A stretch of DNA of 13,588 nucleotides, from the NCBI GenBank assembly GCA_903909905.1, contig CAIVXP010000212.1:1-13588 (forward strand), written 5' to 3'. Each line of letters begins with the position of its first letter. Positions within the stretch are counted from its first letter, which is position 1. Origin of the DNA: Akkermansiaceae bacterium (GTDB lineage Bacteria > Verrucomicrobiota > Verrucomicrobiia > Verrucomicrobiales > Akkermansiaceae). A program made the position numbers and the translations under genes. Shown piece by piece: positions 1 through 9,117 of this stretch. Under the pieces are notes generated by a model that saw only the letters and a list, made by a program, of their open reading frames with translations, was not told where the DNA came from and searched no databases.

Positions 1-320
1 CCGGCAGCGATGCGTATGACCGTGATTTTGCCTTATCGGTTTTGGCCAAGGAGCAGGATGCGCTTTACGAGATCGAGGAGGCCTTAATGCGAATCCGCAA
101 GGGTGTTTATGGGATCTGTGAGCTTTCCAATCGCAAGATTCCCCAGGCTCGCCTCGAAGCAATTCCATTTGCCCGTCTCACCGTTGAGTGTCAGGCCCAG
201 TGGGAGAAGGAATACGGCAAAAGGCGTTTCCGTCCCTCCAACGAAGTGGGCTTTAGCGGCGGAAAATATGCCGACGATGAAGATTCTGATTCGGTTTCGC
301 TTGACGAAGAGGAGGATTAA
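1..320 (+). CDS. DksA/TraR-family regulator, C-terminal part (5' end outside window)
   Basis: The frame is open from the first bases of the window, so the start lies upstream; an in-frame TTG at 42 is only an internal codon. The visible part ends the coiled-coil region and continues into the zinc-finger-like module, with the family signature YGICE, then RLEAIPFAR, then VECQ. Family members bind the secondary channel of RNA polymerase and alter initiation, often with ppGpp. Canonical proteins carry CxxC and CxxC; here the pairs read CELS and TVEC, so only two of four zinc ligands remain. The protein ends in an acidic tail (DDEDSDS, LDEEED). It is followed after 32 bases by rpmG in the same direction. 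Family assignment is firm; whether it acts like DksA, and whether it binds metal, is not shown. Confidence 0.88.
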   Translation, partial: GSDAYDRDFALSVLAKEQDALYEIEEALMRIRKGVYGICELSNRKIPQARLEAIPFARLTVECQAQWEKEYGKRRFRPSNEVGFSGGKYADDEDSDSVSLDEEED

Positions 321-352
321 GGCATTCTCCGCGTCCCCCAAAATTTCCATCC

Positions 353-526
353 ATGCCACGCGAGATCATCATCCTTGAATGCACTGAGGCGAAAGCCGAG
401 GGCAAACCGACTTCCCGTTACGTCACCACGCGCAACAAGAAGAGCCTCCGCACACCCGGCCGATTGGAGAAGGTGAAATTCAATCACTTCCTCAAGCGCC
501 GCACCCTTCACCGTGAACTTCGCTGA
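353..526 (+). CDS. rpmG: 50S ribosomal protein L33 (cysteine-poor form)
   Basis: This 57-residue gene encodes bL33, a small protein of the large ribosomal subunit near the E site. The frame starts [10 protein letters not shown] and carries the L33 core: YVTTRNKK, then TPGRLE, then a basic [10 protein letters not shown] end. Zinc-binding L33 has two CxxC pairs; here only Cys10 is left of the four, so this is a C-minus type that should not hold zinc. The ATG at 353 gives the usual L33 length and N-terminus. No Shine-Dalgarno-like run precedes it. It lies 8 bases before rpsR, so the two are very probably co-transcribed, with the shared terminator at 810-843. Confidence 0.93.
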   Translation: MPREIIILECTEAKAEGKPTSRYVTTRNKKSLRTPGRLEKVKFNHFLKRRTLHRELR

Positions 527-534
527 TTTTTCCC

Positions 535-777
535 ATGTCCGAGCCTAAAACCGTTCAACGCCGTATCAACTTCCGCAAGGCAAACCGTCAGATGCCTCGC
601 AGGCGTCATGATATCCCTGCCGATCTAGTGGTCCACACCAACCCCGAGCTGCTCACCAAGTTCACTTCGGAGACCGGCAAGATCCTGCCGCGCCGCGTTA
701 CCGGTGTTTCGGCCAAGCTTCACCGCAAGATCACCAACGCGATCAAGCAATCGCGCGCGATCAATCTTCTGCCATAA
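535..777 (+). CDS. rpsR: 30S ribosomal protein S18
   Basis: This encodes bS18, an 80-residue protein of the small-subunit platform that partners S6. The family core is clear: the stretch [19 protein letters not shown] (residues about 51-69) followed by AIKQSR and a terminal NLLP. The N-terminus is basic, as usual. It contains no cysteine, so it is a C-minus S18. The ATG at 535 fits the family length. The gene starts 8 bases after the rpmG stop and ends 32 bases before a strong intrinsic terminator, so it is the last gene of its unit. The more common neighbours rpsF, ssb and rplI are not seen here. Confidence 0.95.
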   Translation: MSEPKTVQRRINFRKANRQMPRRRHDIPADLVVHTNPELLTKFTSETGKILPRRVTGVSAKLHRKITNAIKQSRAINLLP

Positions 778-809
778 GTTTTTCATTGTTTCATTGGTTT
801 GTGTTTTTG

Positions 810-843
810 GGCCAGTCCGCGAGTGCGGACTGGCCTTTTTTTT
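810..843 (+). terminator. Intrinsic terminator after rpsR
   Basis: A perfect 11-bp GC-rich stem (left arm 810-820, right arm 825-835) encloses the loop GAGT and is followed directly by eight T (836-843). This is a textbook rho-independent terminator for the dksA-like/rpmG/rpsR unit. It lies 31 bases before tsaE, so tsaE probably needs its own promoter or read-through. Confidence 0.95.
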
Positions 844-874
844 GCATCGACCGCACCGAGTCTTTGCATGTTCC

Positions 875-1303
875 ATGGGTCCGACAATGACGGCGCGAAT
901 CGAGAGTGTTGAGGAAATGATGGAGCTGGGTGCGGTTGCCGCACGGGTTGCGGAAGCTGGCGCGGTGATCGGCCTGGTGGGAGATCTCGGTGCGGGTAAA
1001 ACCCATTGGGTGAAGGGTTTTGTCGCGGAAATGGGCTGCATGGCTGAGGTCACGAGCCCGACCTTCGGTCTGGTGCACGAATACCGCGGCGGACGCTTGC
1101 CGGTGAGTCACTTTGATTTTTATCGCCTTGGATCGGCGGAGGAACTCGTCGCTTTGGGTTGGGATGAGTTTTTTGAAGATGGTGGCGTGGTGGTGGCCGA
1201 GTGGGCCGATAAATTTCCGTCACTCATGCCGCCCGAGACGCGGTGGTTTTATTTCACGATCGGCACGGATGGCGTGCGGATCGTGAGTGATCGGCCTGCG
1301 TGA
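875..1303 (+). CDS. tsaE: tRNA threonylcarbamoyladenosine biosynthesis ATPase TsaE
   Basis: TsaE is the P-loop ATPase that works with TsaB and TsaD to transfer threonylcarbamoyl to A37 of ANN-decoding tRNAs (t6A). Counting from the ATG at 875 (142 residues) the Walker A motif GDLGAGKT is at 36-43, followed by the family signature SPTF at 61-64, LVHEY at 66-70 and HFDFYRL at 79-85. Length matches the family (about 140-160). The frame is open further upstream, but that extension runs through rpsR and the terminator, so it is not coding; a second in-frame ATG at 887 would remove only four residues and is equally possible. It converges on the fumarase gene with 21 bases between stops. The partner synthase is also in this window, at 12231. 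Confidence 0.93.
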   Translation: MGPTMTARIESVEEMMELGAVAARVAEAGAVIGLVGDLGAGKTHWVKGFVAEMGCMAEVTSPTFGLVHEYRGGRLPVSHFDFYRLGSAEELVALGWDEFFEDGGVVVAEWADKFPSLMPPETRWFYFTIGTDGVRIVSDRPA

Positions 1304-1324
1304 TTCATCGCCTCTATTGATCGC

Positions 1325-2959
1325 TCAATGGCAGACAGGGCAGGTGTTGAGCTTGGTGAAGAAGTCGTTGCCTTTGTTGTCGATGAGAATGAAAGCGGGG
1401 AAATTTTCGACCGTGATTTTCCACACCGCTTCCATGCCGAGTTCGGGGAAGGCGACGACTTCCTGCGAACGGATGTGATCCTGAGCAAGCAATGCGGCAG
1501 GACCGCCGGCCGAGCCGAGATAGAATCCGCCATGTTTCTTGCAGGCATCGGTCACCGCTTGGGAGCGGTTGCCTTTGGCGAGCATCACCATCGATCCGCC
1601 GTGCGATTGGAAGATATCGACATAGCCGTCCATGCGTCCGGCGGTGGTGGGGCCGAAGGAGCCTGAAGGCATGCCCGGCGGGGTCTTGGCAGGTCCGGCG
1701 TAGTAGACTGGATATTGTTTGAAGTAATCGGGCAGGTCGCCGGTTTGGTCGAGGATCTCCTTGATTTTCGCATGGGCGCTGTCGCGGGCGACGATGATCG
1801 TGCCGGTGAGGGCGACGGCGGTGGTGACCGGATATTTTTTCAGAGTCTTGAGGGTTTCCTCCATGCCGAGGTCGAGGTTGATCGGCACGCCTTTGAATTT
1901 CCAATCGTGGAATTTTTCCGGGATGAAACGACCGGGATTTTTTTCGAGTTTCTCGATGAAGATTCCGTCCTTGGTGATTTTCGCTTTCGCTTGGCGGTCG
2001 GCCGAGCACGAGACGCCGATGCCGACCGGGCATGACGCGCCGTGGCGGGGGAGGCGGATGACGCGGACATCGAGGGCGAAGTACTTGCCGCCGAACTGCG
2101 CGCCGATGCCGATTTCGCGGGAGAGTGCGAGGAGTTCCTTTTCGAGTTCGAGGTCGCGAAATGCCTGGCCGTGTTCGTTGCCGGCGGTGGGCAGTTGGTC
2201 GAGGTAGCGGGTGGAGGCGAGTTTGACGGTTTTGAGGCAGTTTTCCGCCGAGGTGCTGCCGATCACGAAGGTGAGGTGGTAGGGCGGGCAGGCTGCGGTG
2301 CCGAGCGAGCGCATTTTTTCGACGCAGAATTCCTTGAGGCGCTGGGGATTGAGAAGCGCTTTGGTTTCCTGATAGAGGAATGTTTTGTTGGCGGATCCGC
2401 CGCCTTTGCTCACGAAGAGGAAATGATAAGCATCGCCTTCGGTGGCGTAGAGGTCGATTTGCGCGGGGAGATTAGTCTTGGTGTTGACCTCCTCGTACAT
2501 CGTGAGCGGTGCGGTTTGCGAGTAGCGGAGGTTTTCCTTCGTGTAGGTTTGATGAATGCCTTTGGAGAGAAACTCCGCGTCATCGCAGCCGGTCCAAACT
2601 TGTTGGCCTTTTTTGCCGATGATCGTCGCAGTGCCCGTGTCCTGACAAAATGGAAGGATGCCATGCGAGGCGATCTCGGCATTTTTCAGAAGCATGAGCG
2701 CGACCATGCGATCGTTTTCAGAGGCTTCGGGGTCATCGAGGATCGCGGCGACTTGTGCGAGGTGGTCGGGGCGCAGTGTGAAGTTGATCGCCTTAATCGC
2801 CTCAGCGGAAAGCAGCGTCAGGGCTTCGGGCACGATATTGAGGATCGGTTTGCCTTCGAACTCCGACATCGAGACATGCTCGGTAGATATGCATTCGTAT
2901 TCCGTTGTGTCGGCGGCGATCGGAAAAGGGTCCTGATAGAAAAACGGTTTTTCTGGCAT
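1325..2959 (-). CDS. fumA: Class I (iron-sulfur) fumarate hydratase
   Basis: Fumarase interconverts fumarate and L-malate in the TCA cycle; class I enzymes carry an oxygen-sensitive [4Fe-4S] cluster. The 544-residue protein follows E. coli FumA/FumB along its whole length. Cluster cysteines fall in CQDTGTA (Cys105), TAACPPYH (Cys224) and GVSCSADR (Cys318), numbers that match those I recall for E. coli FumA when counting from the ATG at 2959; this is the reason for choosing that start. Other landmarks are [10 protein letters not shown], the [12 protein letters not shown] stretch, GPTTAGRMD and a C-terminal CPVC. An upstream ATG at 3025 overlaps the stop of the preceding gene as ATGA and would add 22 residues of poor character; it cannot be excluded. 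Transcription probably continues from the GH94-like gene. Confidence 0.95.
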   Translation of the reverse strand: MPEKPFFYQDPFPIAADTTEYECISTEHVSMSEFEGKPILNIVPEALTLLSAEAIKAINFTLRPDHLAQVAAILDDPEASENDRMVALMLLKNAEIASHGILPFCQDTGTATIIGKKGQQVWTGCDDAEFLSKGIHQTYTKENLRYSQTAPLTMYEEVNTKTNLPAQIDLYATEGDAYHFLFVSKGGGSANKTFLYQETKALLNPQRLKEFCVEKMRSLGTAACPPYHLTFVIGSTSAENCLKTVKLASTRYLDQLPTAGNEHGQAFRDLELEKELLALSREIGIGAQFGGKYFALDVRVIRLPRHGASCPVGIGVSCSADRQAKAKITKDGIFIEKLEKNPGRFIPEKFHDWKFKGVPINLDLGMEETLKTLKKYPVTTAVALTGTIIVARDSAHAKIKEILDQTGDLPDYFKQYPVYYAGPAKTPPGMPSGSFGPTTAGRMDGYVDIFQSHGGSMVMLAKGNRSQAVTDACKKHGGFYLGSAGGPAALLAQDHIRSQEVVAFPELGMEAVWKITVENFPAFILIDNKGNDFFTKLNTCPVCH

Positions 2960-3021
2960 GGCTTGAGTCTTGTTTAAGCCTGCTTGGCGTGGTGGGCAAA
3001 TGGATTTGCGCTGTGCGCCGT

Positions 3022-6000
3022 TCATAACGTGATTTCGAGCAGGTTGCCTTCGGGCCCAAGGTGCTTGCCGAATGCGGTGGCATCGATCATCCAGCCGCCT
3101 TGGCGGTAGGGGTTTTCGGTCAATTTTGCAGGTTTGAGTTCGCAGCCATTGAGGCTGACCCTACTCGGGGTGTGTGTCGCGTTGCGGACCTCGAAGCGAA
3201 CGCTGAGCCAATGGTTTTCCCATGGGATGGTCGCTTCGAGTCCGTTGAGTTCGCGAGGCAATACCGGATCGATGATGATGTGACCGTAATGTCCTCGGAT
3301 GCCGAGCATGCGGGTGAGTACGAGGCTGAGAAAAATCCCAGGGCCGCTTGAATAGATGCGCCAACCTCCGTGCACACAGATTTTTCCTGAGACGATTTCA
3401 TCATAGCGCTCGGCTGCCTCGTAGCGCGATGCGACATTCGCGTCGGAGCTGGAAAAATATGCGTTTGCTTGGCGCGGTAAGGCGTTGATGACGGATGATT
3501 TGAGGTCGGCGGGATTCACCATACCAAAGGCCGTGAGCATGGCATCGGCATTGCCGAGGTGGGCCATCGTTTCGATGAAGCGCAGGTGGGCGTGGGTGTA
3601 AAAGATGCCGATCTCGCGTGAGAAGCAGGAGCTGAGTTCTGCGCGTTGAAAGATTTCGCAGATGCCGCCACGATAGGCGGGTGGACGATCCATGAGTCGT
3701 GCGCCGTCGGCGGCGAGCAGGTGTTCTTCGATCAGCGAGAGATGATGTGACATTTCCTCCATGGAGAAAAGCCCGCCCAGCATCGATCGCGTCATCGGGA
3801 TGAGGCTGTAGTGAATGCCAGTGAGCTTGTCGTGCGGGTGGAGCAGGGGCTGACCCGTTGAGGATGATTTTTCGTCGAAGAGGAAGAACCCGCAGATGGT
3901 GCCGTTGATCATCAGGTGTTTGTGGCAGTCGGCTTTGACAGCGTCCGCAAAGCCATCGAGGCCTGGAAACTCACGCTTCGACTGTCGCGAGAGTTCTTCG
4001 AGTCGGCGCAGGACCTGATAGCACAAGGCTACTGTCCAAGAGCTCACAAGGCGCTCGCGGAATTCGGGTTTTGCCGGTTGTAGCGAGTCATTCCAGTCGC
4101 CATCGCCGTAGCGGAGGAGTGCCGTGCCCGGCACGCAGTGGTCGCGAAGCCATTTGATGTTGGCGGCGACATGATCGATGAGTGGCGAAGTTTCGCTGGT
4201 CGTTTGTGCGCTGCCGGGTTGGGTCCACGCGACTTGTTCCTCGAGGATCGAATTGTCGCCGCTTGCTTCAATGTAATCGCAGAGTGCCTTGAGCGGCCAG
4301 AGCGGGATGTCGCCGTGGCAATGGGCTTGCTGGATCCAGCCGAAAGGGTCGGTCATGAACCACTGCGGCCAGTTGTTTTCGCCGATGAACTGGTGACGGT
4401 AGGTCAGCAGGATGATTTCGCGGCAACTTTCATGACGCCCGAGTGCCAGTAGCATTTCCACGGATCCTTGGGTGACATCGCGTGTGCCCCATGCGCCGCC
4501 ATTGTATTGCTCGATGCCGTGCGGAACCGTGAGGTGGATCATGCCGTTGTGGACGAACCATGGAAGGATGTGGTTCATACGCGTGATGGCATGATGTTCG
4601 TGAATGAGGTTGATTTTTCGCGCATCGTCGAGCCAACTTGATTTTTCCGTCGATTCGATTGCGAGTTGGCTGTGGCCTTCGATTTCGATTTCGAAGGATT
4701 TTACGGTGCGGGTTTGCATCACGAGCATCGCATGGCCGCTTTCGCCACCGAAAGCCTCCGCTCCGCCAAATGATGCGACGGATGCCGGATCTTTGGCGCG
4801 TAGCGTGAAGTGCGCGTCTGGATCTTCCTTGCGAAAAAGCCCATCGCGGTTGGCGCGAATGATGGCACTCGCGGATTGCGAGTTGATTTTCACTTCGGCG
4901 GTTTCGTCGTACTCGTTGATTCCGGCGATCAGGCCATGAGTGATGAGAAGTTCGACAGGATTGCCGGACAGGATGGTGATGTTTGTGTTGCAGGATGATC
5001 GGGTGGGGTCGACGGAAACTTTGATTTCGATTGTGTGTGATGTGAGTTGATAGATCCAGCGGGCTTCATTGAGCGAAATTTCAAAGCACGATGGCACTCC
5101 GAGGACTTGCCATGTTTGGTTGAGACGAATCCATATTCGTTGGCCGGTTGATGGAGTGAGCCCATGGGTTTCGCGTGGAAATGACAGCAGTCGATGAAAC
5201 GACGAATGGCCGCTGCTGAGTAACGAATTGAAACATCCGGCCATCAGCACGGTGGTGCTCAATTGCGAGGCATTCGGAAAATCGCCAGCGCTGGAGCGAA
5301 GGATGTGGGCGTGCGGGCGTGGTCCAAGTGTTTCCTTCGCGCGTGTCACGACATGGCTGGTGCCGTGCTTGAGGAAAAACGAATGAAGCTGGCCGTTCTC
5401 ATCGCTTTCGACGAGGTCCCAATCATCGGGGAAAAAGTTTCGAAGATCAGACTCCTTCAAATTTTCTCCGTGGAGGACAGCGGGCTGATGAAACAGGGTT
5501 CGGCATGATTCGGCAGCGCTCGTGGATGTTGAATTGCGCTGCGAATTTTTGGGAATTGAGATCAGCGAGAGGTCGGCGGAACTCGTTGGTTCCGGGTGAT
5601 CGGTAAAGAATGATGCGGTGAACCGGCAGGTGCCGCTTTCGTTCTGATTCGTATGTATCGTGCGACTGAGCAGGGCGCCGTAGGACGACTCGGCTTGCTT
5701 GAGGCCGGTGAGGACAGCTGCGTTTACTCCGAGACAATGAGGATGATGATGGCGATTGATCATTGAGCCAAACACTTGGCTGGCGTCTGTTGCAAATTCG
5801 TCACAGCCCTGTTCGCAGGCTTGGATGAGGTAGGGGTTCTTGCCGTTCACCTTCAGGTTTTGGCGACTGGCGATCACCTTGCCGAATTTCGGATGATCGA
5901 GTGGATGGTGATCGATGTACTGGCTGGTGTACGACTCGTTGTTGCGGGCTGCGGCAGGCGAGGTGAGGCCGATATCAAGGCCATGAAGCACTCGCCATGC

Positions 6001-6390
6001 GATGGGGGTCTTGCAGTGATTTTTGACGATGATTTCCGTGTCCCAGCCATTGCCATCCGATTTCAAAGAAATGATGACTGTGATATCCATTTGCTCATCG
6101 GCACGGGTCCAGGTTGCGCTGTCATCGGTGATTGAGAAACTGGCTTCGGATCCGGGTCCAATCAGCGTGATGACGCGCGTGCCCTTGGGCTCGGTAAGTT
6201 CCAGCGCCACATGGTGCATCGATCCCGCAAGCGGGCAGCCGTAGCGAAGATTGACCATCAGGTCGTTGCCGTGGCGAATCGAATGAAGGTGGCCGCCCTT
6301 GAAAAACCGGAAGTGGAGCGAGTCCTTATCGCCAAGCGTGTGGGCAATGAGCGAGTCGTGAGTGGCGAGGGTGTGGCGTGACGGGTTCAT
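3022..6390 (-). CDS. GH94-like glycoside phosphorylase/hydrolase (GH36-type alpha/alpha barrel)
   Basis: A 1122-residue protein of the cellobiose-phosphorylase group (clan GH-Q: GH94, GH149, GH161 and relatives). The N-terminal roughly 300 residues look like the beta-sandwich domain ([10 protein letters not shown], then LHGLDIGL). A poorly recognisable middle part (about 290-590) follows. The (alpha/alpha)6 barrel then starts near 600: PHGIEQY at 623-629, WGTRD at 634-638, [11 protein letters not shown], and GDGDWND, in which Asp768 occupies the place of the general acid of GH94 enzymes. YSSGPG at 1013-1018 sits where phosphorylases have their phosphate-binding loop; it is followed by a C-terminal beta-sheet domain. 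No signal peptide is visible, so it is probably cytoplasmic, as expected for phosphorolysis of imported beta-glucans or oligosaccharides. Substrate and phosphorylase-versus-hydrolase chemistry cannot be decided here. GC is lower than in the neighbours. Confidence 0.82.
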   Translation of the reverse strand: MNPSRHTLATHDSLIAHTLGDKDSLHFRFFKGGHLHSIRHGNDLMVNLRYGCPLAGSMHHVALELTEPKGTRVITLIGPGSEASFSITDDSATWTRADEQMDITVIISLKSDGNGWDTEIIVKNHCKTPIAWRVLHGLDIGLTSPAAARNNESYTSQYIDHHPLDHPKFGKVIASRQNLKVNGKNPYLIQACEQGCDEFATDASQVFGSMINRHHHPHCLGVNAAVLTGLKQAESSYGALLSRTIHTNQNESGTCRFTASFFTDHPEPTSSADLSLISIPKNSQRNSTSTSAAESCRTLFHQPAVLHGENLKESDLRNFFPDDWDLVESDENGQLHSFFLKHGTSHVVTRAKETLGPRPHAHILRSSAGDFPNASQLSTTVLMAGCFNSLLSSGHSSFHRLLSFPRETHGLTPSTGQRIWIRLNQTWQVLGVPSCFEISLNEARWIYQLTSHTIEIKVSVDPTRSSCNTNITILSGNPVELLITHGLIAGINEYDETAEVKINSQSASAIIRANRDGLFRKEDPDAHFTLRAKDPASVASFGGAEAFGGESGHAMLVMQTRTVKSFEIEIEGHSQLAIESTEKSSWLDDARKINLIHEHHAITRMNHILPWFVHNGMIHLTVPHGIEQYNGGAWGTRDVTQGSVEMLLALGRHESCREIILLTYRHQFIGENNWPQWFMTDPFGWIQQAHCHGDIPLWPLKALCDYIEASGDNSILEEQVAWTQPGSAQTTSETSPLIDHVAANIKWLRDHCVPGTALLRYGDGDWNDSLQPAKPEFRERLVSSWTVALCYQVLRRLEELSRQSKREFPGLDGFADAVKADCHKHLMINGTICGFFLFDEKSSSTGQPLLHPHDKLTGIHYSLIPMTRSMLGGLFSMEEMSHHLSLIEEHLLAADGARLMDRPPAYRGGICEIFQRAELSSCFSREIGIFYTHAHLRFIETMAHLGNADAMLTAFGMVNPADLKSSVINALPRQANAYFSSSDANVASRYEAAERYDEIVSGKICVHGGWRIYSSGPGIFLSLVLTRMLGIRGHYGHIIIDPVLPRELNGLEATIPWENHWLSVRFEVRNATHTPSRVSLNGCELKPAKLTENPYRQGGWMIDATAFGKHLGPEGNLLEITL

Positions 6391-6466
6391 GATTCGGGGT
6401 AGTCAGTGAGTTACTGAACATACACCGATTCAAGCCCGCATGGTACAGCGGTTTATTTGGCCGGGA

Positions 6467-6826
6467 TCACTCCTGTTCGGCTTCCGGTGCCTTGGGGAGT
6501 TTTTCGACCTCATCGAGGAGGTTGACCATGTCGACTCCGCGGCTGGCGGAGGAGTCGTGGTGGAAGCGTAGAACTGGGGTGGATTTGAGCACTACGCGTT
6601 TCATGACTTTCGATTGGATCGAGCCGTGGTCGCGGTTGAGTTTGTCGATGACCGGCTGGGCGTCGCCGCCGAGCACGCTAGTCCAGACCTTGCCTTCTTT
6701 GAGGTCCTGAGTGACATCAACTTCGCTGATGGTCACCAGCTTGCCATGCCATTCGTAATCCTTCTGGACCACATTGCCAATTTCCCGGCGGAGCAGTTCG
6801 TTGACGCGATCGAGGCGGCGAGACAT
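6467..6826 (-). CDS. rbfA: Ribosome-binding factor A
   Basis: RbfA is a small KH-like protein that binds the immature 30S subunit and helps 16S rRNA 5'-end maturation, notably in the cold. The 119-residue protein opens with the family pattern MSRRLDRVNELLRREI, continues with the strand VTISEVDVTQDL and a SVLGG turn, and has the conserved LRFHHDSSASRG segment before the C-terminal helix. Length is typical. It follows infB by 96 bases in the same direction, the usual infB-rbfA order, although that gap holds an AT-rich inverted repeat. The usual downstream neighbour truB is absent. Confidence 0.95.
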   Translation of the reverse strand: MSRRLDRVNELLRREIGNVVQKDYEWHGKLVTISEVDVTQDLKEGKVWTSVLGGDAQPVIDKLNRDHGSIQSKVMKRVVLKSTPVLRFHHDSSASRGVDMVNLLDEVEKLPKAPEAEQE

Positions 6827-6834
6827 GACTTAAT

Positions 6835-6894
6835 AAAAGCTAAAATGCTGAAAGAAGATGTAACTTGGGTAGCGGCGTTCTGTTTTTAGCTTTT
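6835..6894. repeat. AT-rich inverted repeat between infB and rbfA
   Basis: Perfect 11-base arms, AAAAGCTAAAA (6835-6845) and TTTTAGCTTTT (6884-6894), are separated by 38 bases. The right arm continues into AGCTTTTCAGCTTTTCAG, which offers a second, competing pairing with GCTGAAA inside the spacer. The segment is clearly more AT-rich than the genes on either side. There is no classic terminator U-tract in either direction. It might be a remnant of an inserted element or an mRNA structure between infB and rbfA. Confidence 0.5.
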
Positions 6895-6922
6895 CAGCTT
6901 TTCAGAGTTGCAGCTTTTGCCC

Positions 6923-9079
6923 TCACAGCGTCTGCGGGACTTTTTCGAGTTTGTAGCACTCGATGATGTCGCCTTCCTGGTATTCGTTGAATTCGCCGAG
7001 GCGGATGCCGCATTCAAAGTTGGTGCGGACTTCCTCGACCTCTTCCTGGAAGCGGCGAAGGGTGGACATGCGGCCGTCGAAGACCGGGATGCCTTCGCGG
7101 ATGACGCGGGCGTGGGCCTTGCGGTGGATGCGGCCATCGGTGACGAAGGAGCCGGCGGCGCGACCTCTGGAAAGCTTGAAGACCTTGCGGACTTCGGCGT
7201 GGCCAATGACGCTCTCGCGGTTGAGCGGCTCGAGAAGTCCGAGCATGGCTTCGCGGACCTGGTCGATGAGTTCGTAAACGATCGAGTAGAGTTTGATTTC
7301 GGTGCTTGAGGCCTTGGCGGCTTTCACCGCTTTCGCTTCCACCTTCACATTGAAGCCGAGGATGATCGCATCAGTCGATGAAGCGTAGGCAACATCCGAC
7401 TCGGTGATCGGCCCAGCGGCGGCGGTGATGAAAGTGCATTCGACCTTTTCCGATTCGATCGCGAGCACGGCTTTTTTGATCGCCTCGACCGATCCTTGCA
7501 CATCGCATTTGAGGATCAGCTTGAGCATGGCCTTGCCGCCGCCGTCCTTGACCATCGAGTAGAGATCTTCGAGGCGGTTGCGATGTTGCGGTTTGAGGCG
7601 AGCGATGCGCTGATGTTCCTGACGATCGGCGGCGAGGGTTTTGGCCTCGCGTTCCGATTTCATTTCAGTGAGGTGGTCGCCGACGTTTGGAAGTTCCTCA
7701 AAGCCGATGACTTCGACCGGCATGCCCGGGTGGGCGGATTTGACGCTGGCGCCGCGATCGTTGATGAGCGATCGGACCTTGCCGGCGTAAGGGCCGCAAA
7801 TGAAGGGGGTGCCGATTTTAAGGGTGCCGGATTCCACAATCACTGTGGCGGTGGTGCCGCGGCCGGGGACCACGCGGGCCTCGATCACGGCAGCGCGGGC
7901 AGTGGATTTTGGGTTGGCCTTGAGCTCGAGAACTTCGGCCTGGAGGCTGATCAGGTCGAGCAGGTCGTTCATGCCTTGGCCGTTGAGAGCTGAGACTGCG
8001 GCGAATTCCGTATCACCGCCGAAGTCGGTTGTTTGCAGGCCGTGTTCGGCAAGTTGGGACTTCACGCGTTCGACATTCGCCGAGGGGAGATCGCATTTAT
8101 TGATCGCGATGATGATGGTCTTCTTGGCCTTTTTCGCATGCTGTATCGCTTCGAGCGTTTGCGGCATGATACCGTCATTGGCAGCGACCACGAGCACCAC
8201 GATGTCGGTGATGTCGGCACCGCGTGCGCGCATGTCGGAGAAAATCGCGTGGCCCGGTGTGTCGAGGAAGGTGATTTCGTGATTGTTGTGGATCACCTGA
8301 TAGGCACCGATGTGCTGGGTGATGCCACCCGCCTCGCCGGCAGTGATTTTCGTTTTGCGGAAGTAGTCGAGGATCGAGGTTTTGCCGTGGTCGACATGGC
8401 CCATGATCGTGACGATGGGCGGGCGCGGCTTGAGTTGGTCTTCCGGTTCCGCGGCGGGTGCTTCGGGTTCGGTGATGACTTCCTCGACCTTGTGAAAACC
8501 TTTTTCCTTGTCGCGTTTTTCGCGTTCGAAGGTGAAGCCGTGGATGTCGCAAATTTTCGCTGCGATTTCCGGTTCGATCGGCTGGTTGGGAGCGGGGAAA
8601 ACGCCGAGCTTGATCAGGTCGGCCATGATGTTGAACGGCTTCAGGCCGAGGCGTGAAGCGAGTTCGGGAACCAGGATCGGCGGCTTGATGACGATCAGCT
8701 TCGGATCACCAGAGTCGCTTGGGTCGCTTGGGTCGCTTGGGTCGCTTGACTCCTCGTCAGCGACAGAGTTTGCGACGGGTGCTGAATCTGATGCAGGAGC
8801 AGGGATTTTGACCATCGACGGGTCCTCTTTTTCGAGAACCTTGGAAATCGACCCGATCACTGCCTTTGGTTTGGCGGCGGTTTTGCGAACTTTGGGTTTG
8901 GCTTCCTCGGCGAAAAGGTCGAGGGCATTGAGTTTGGCTTGATCGAGCTTGCTCGGTGCTGGGGCTTTGGCTTCCGCATCCTGGCGTTGGCGCTCACGGC
9001 GTGAAGGTTTCTTGGTGGTCTCGAGGAGGTCGAGCACCTTGTCCTGTTCGGGTGGTGAGCTGTCGCTTTTTTTGGGCAT
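6923..9079 (-). CDS. infB: Translation initiation factor IF-2
   Basis: IF-2 is the GTPase that brings fMet-tRNA to the 30S subunit and promotes subunit joining. The 718-residue protein has a variable charged N-terminal arm (1-125), an IF2_N-type domain (about 127-200, KLIVIKPPILVPELASRLG onward), the GTPase domain with G1 GHVDHGKT at 227-234, G3 DTPGH and G4 NKCD, then the beta-barrel and the C-terminal fMet-tRNA-binding domain (GRIHRKAHARVIREG, near the end). The N-terminal arm carries a short DPS repeat encoded by a 9-bp tandem repeat (8714-8749). It begins 38 bases after the nusA stop, giving the classic nusA-infB pair. No Shine-Dalgarno-like sequence precedes the ATG. Confidence 0.97.
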   Translation of the reverse strand: MPKKSDSSPPEQDKVLDLLETTKKPSRRERQRQDAEAKAPAPSKLDQAKLNALDLFAEEAKPKVRKTAAKPKAVIGSISKVLEKEDPSMVKIPAPASDSAPVANSVADEESSDPSDPSDPSDSGDPKLIVIKPPILVPELASRLGLKPFNIMADLIKLGVFPAPNQPIEPEIAAKICDIHGFTFEREKRDKEKGFHKVEEVITEPEAPAAEPEDQLKPRPPIVTIMGHVDHGKTSILDYFRKTKITAGEAGGITQHIGAYQVIHNNHEITFLDTPGHAIFSDMRARGADITDIVVLVVAANDGIMPQTLEAIQHAKKAKKTIIIAINKCDLPSANVERVKSQLAEHGLQTTDFGGDTEFAAVSALNGQGMNDLLDLISLQAEVLELKANPKSTARAAVIEARVVPGRGTTATVIVESGTLKIGTPFICGPYAGKVRSLINDRGASVKSAHPGMPVEVIGFEELPNVGDHLTEMKSEREAKTLAADRQEHQRIARLKPQHRNRLEDLYSMVKDGGGKAMLKLILKCDVQGSVEAIKKAVLAIESEKVECTFITAAAGPITESDVAYASSTDAIILGFNVKVEAKAVKAAKASSTEIKLYSIVYELIDQVREAMLGLLEPLNRESVIGHAEVRKVFKLSRGRAAGSFVTDGRIHRKAHARVIREGIPVFDGRMSTLRRFQEEVEEVRTNFECGIRLGEFNEYQEGDIIECYKLEKVPQTL
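8714..8749. repeat. 9-bp tandem repeat inside infB
   Basis: Four units of GTCGCTTGG (8714, 8723, 8732 and 8741), the last with one changed base. On the coding strand it encodes the Asp-Pro-Ser run SDPSDPSDPSDS in the flexible N-terminal arm of IF-2. A 9-bp unit keeps the frame, so copy number can vary without breaking the protein. Confidence 0.9.
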
Positions 9080-9117
9080 CCGGCTTTTCTAGCAGTGGTG
9101 TGTGGGGTGGGCGGGGA

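Noticed and set aside
781..796. Tandem TTTCATTG repeat after rpsR
   Set aside because: Two 8-base copies in a low-complexity T-rich spacer; no sign of function.
704..874. N-terminal extension of tsaE
   Set aside because: The frame is open but passes through rpsR and its terminator; TsaE homology starts only after the ATGs at 875/887.
1316..1329. Small hairpin ATTGA-TCGC-TCAAT between the converging tsaE and fumarase genes
   Set aside because: A 5-bp AT-rich stem without a T-run; not a credible terminator.
2042..2977. Long + strand open frame (311 codons) with many Gly, Ala and Glu
   Set aside because: It lies wholly antisense to the well-supported fumarase gene; long antisense frames are expected in GC-rich coding DNA and the product resembles no known family.
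6403..6417. Short inverted repeat TCAGT-GAGTT-ACTGA just upstream of the GH94-like gene
   Set aside because: Five-base arms are too short to stand out from chance, and no promoter boxes were found around it; it might be an operator but I cannot support it.
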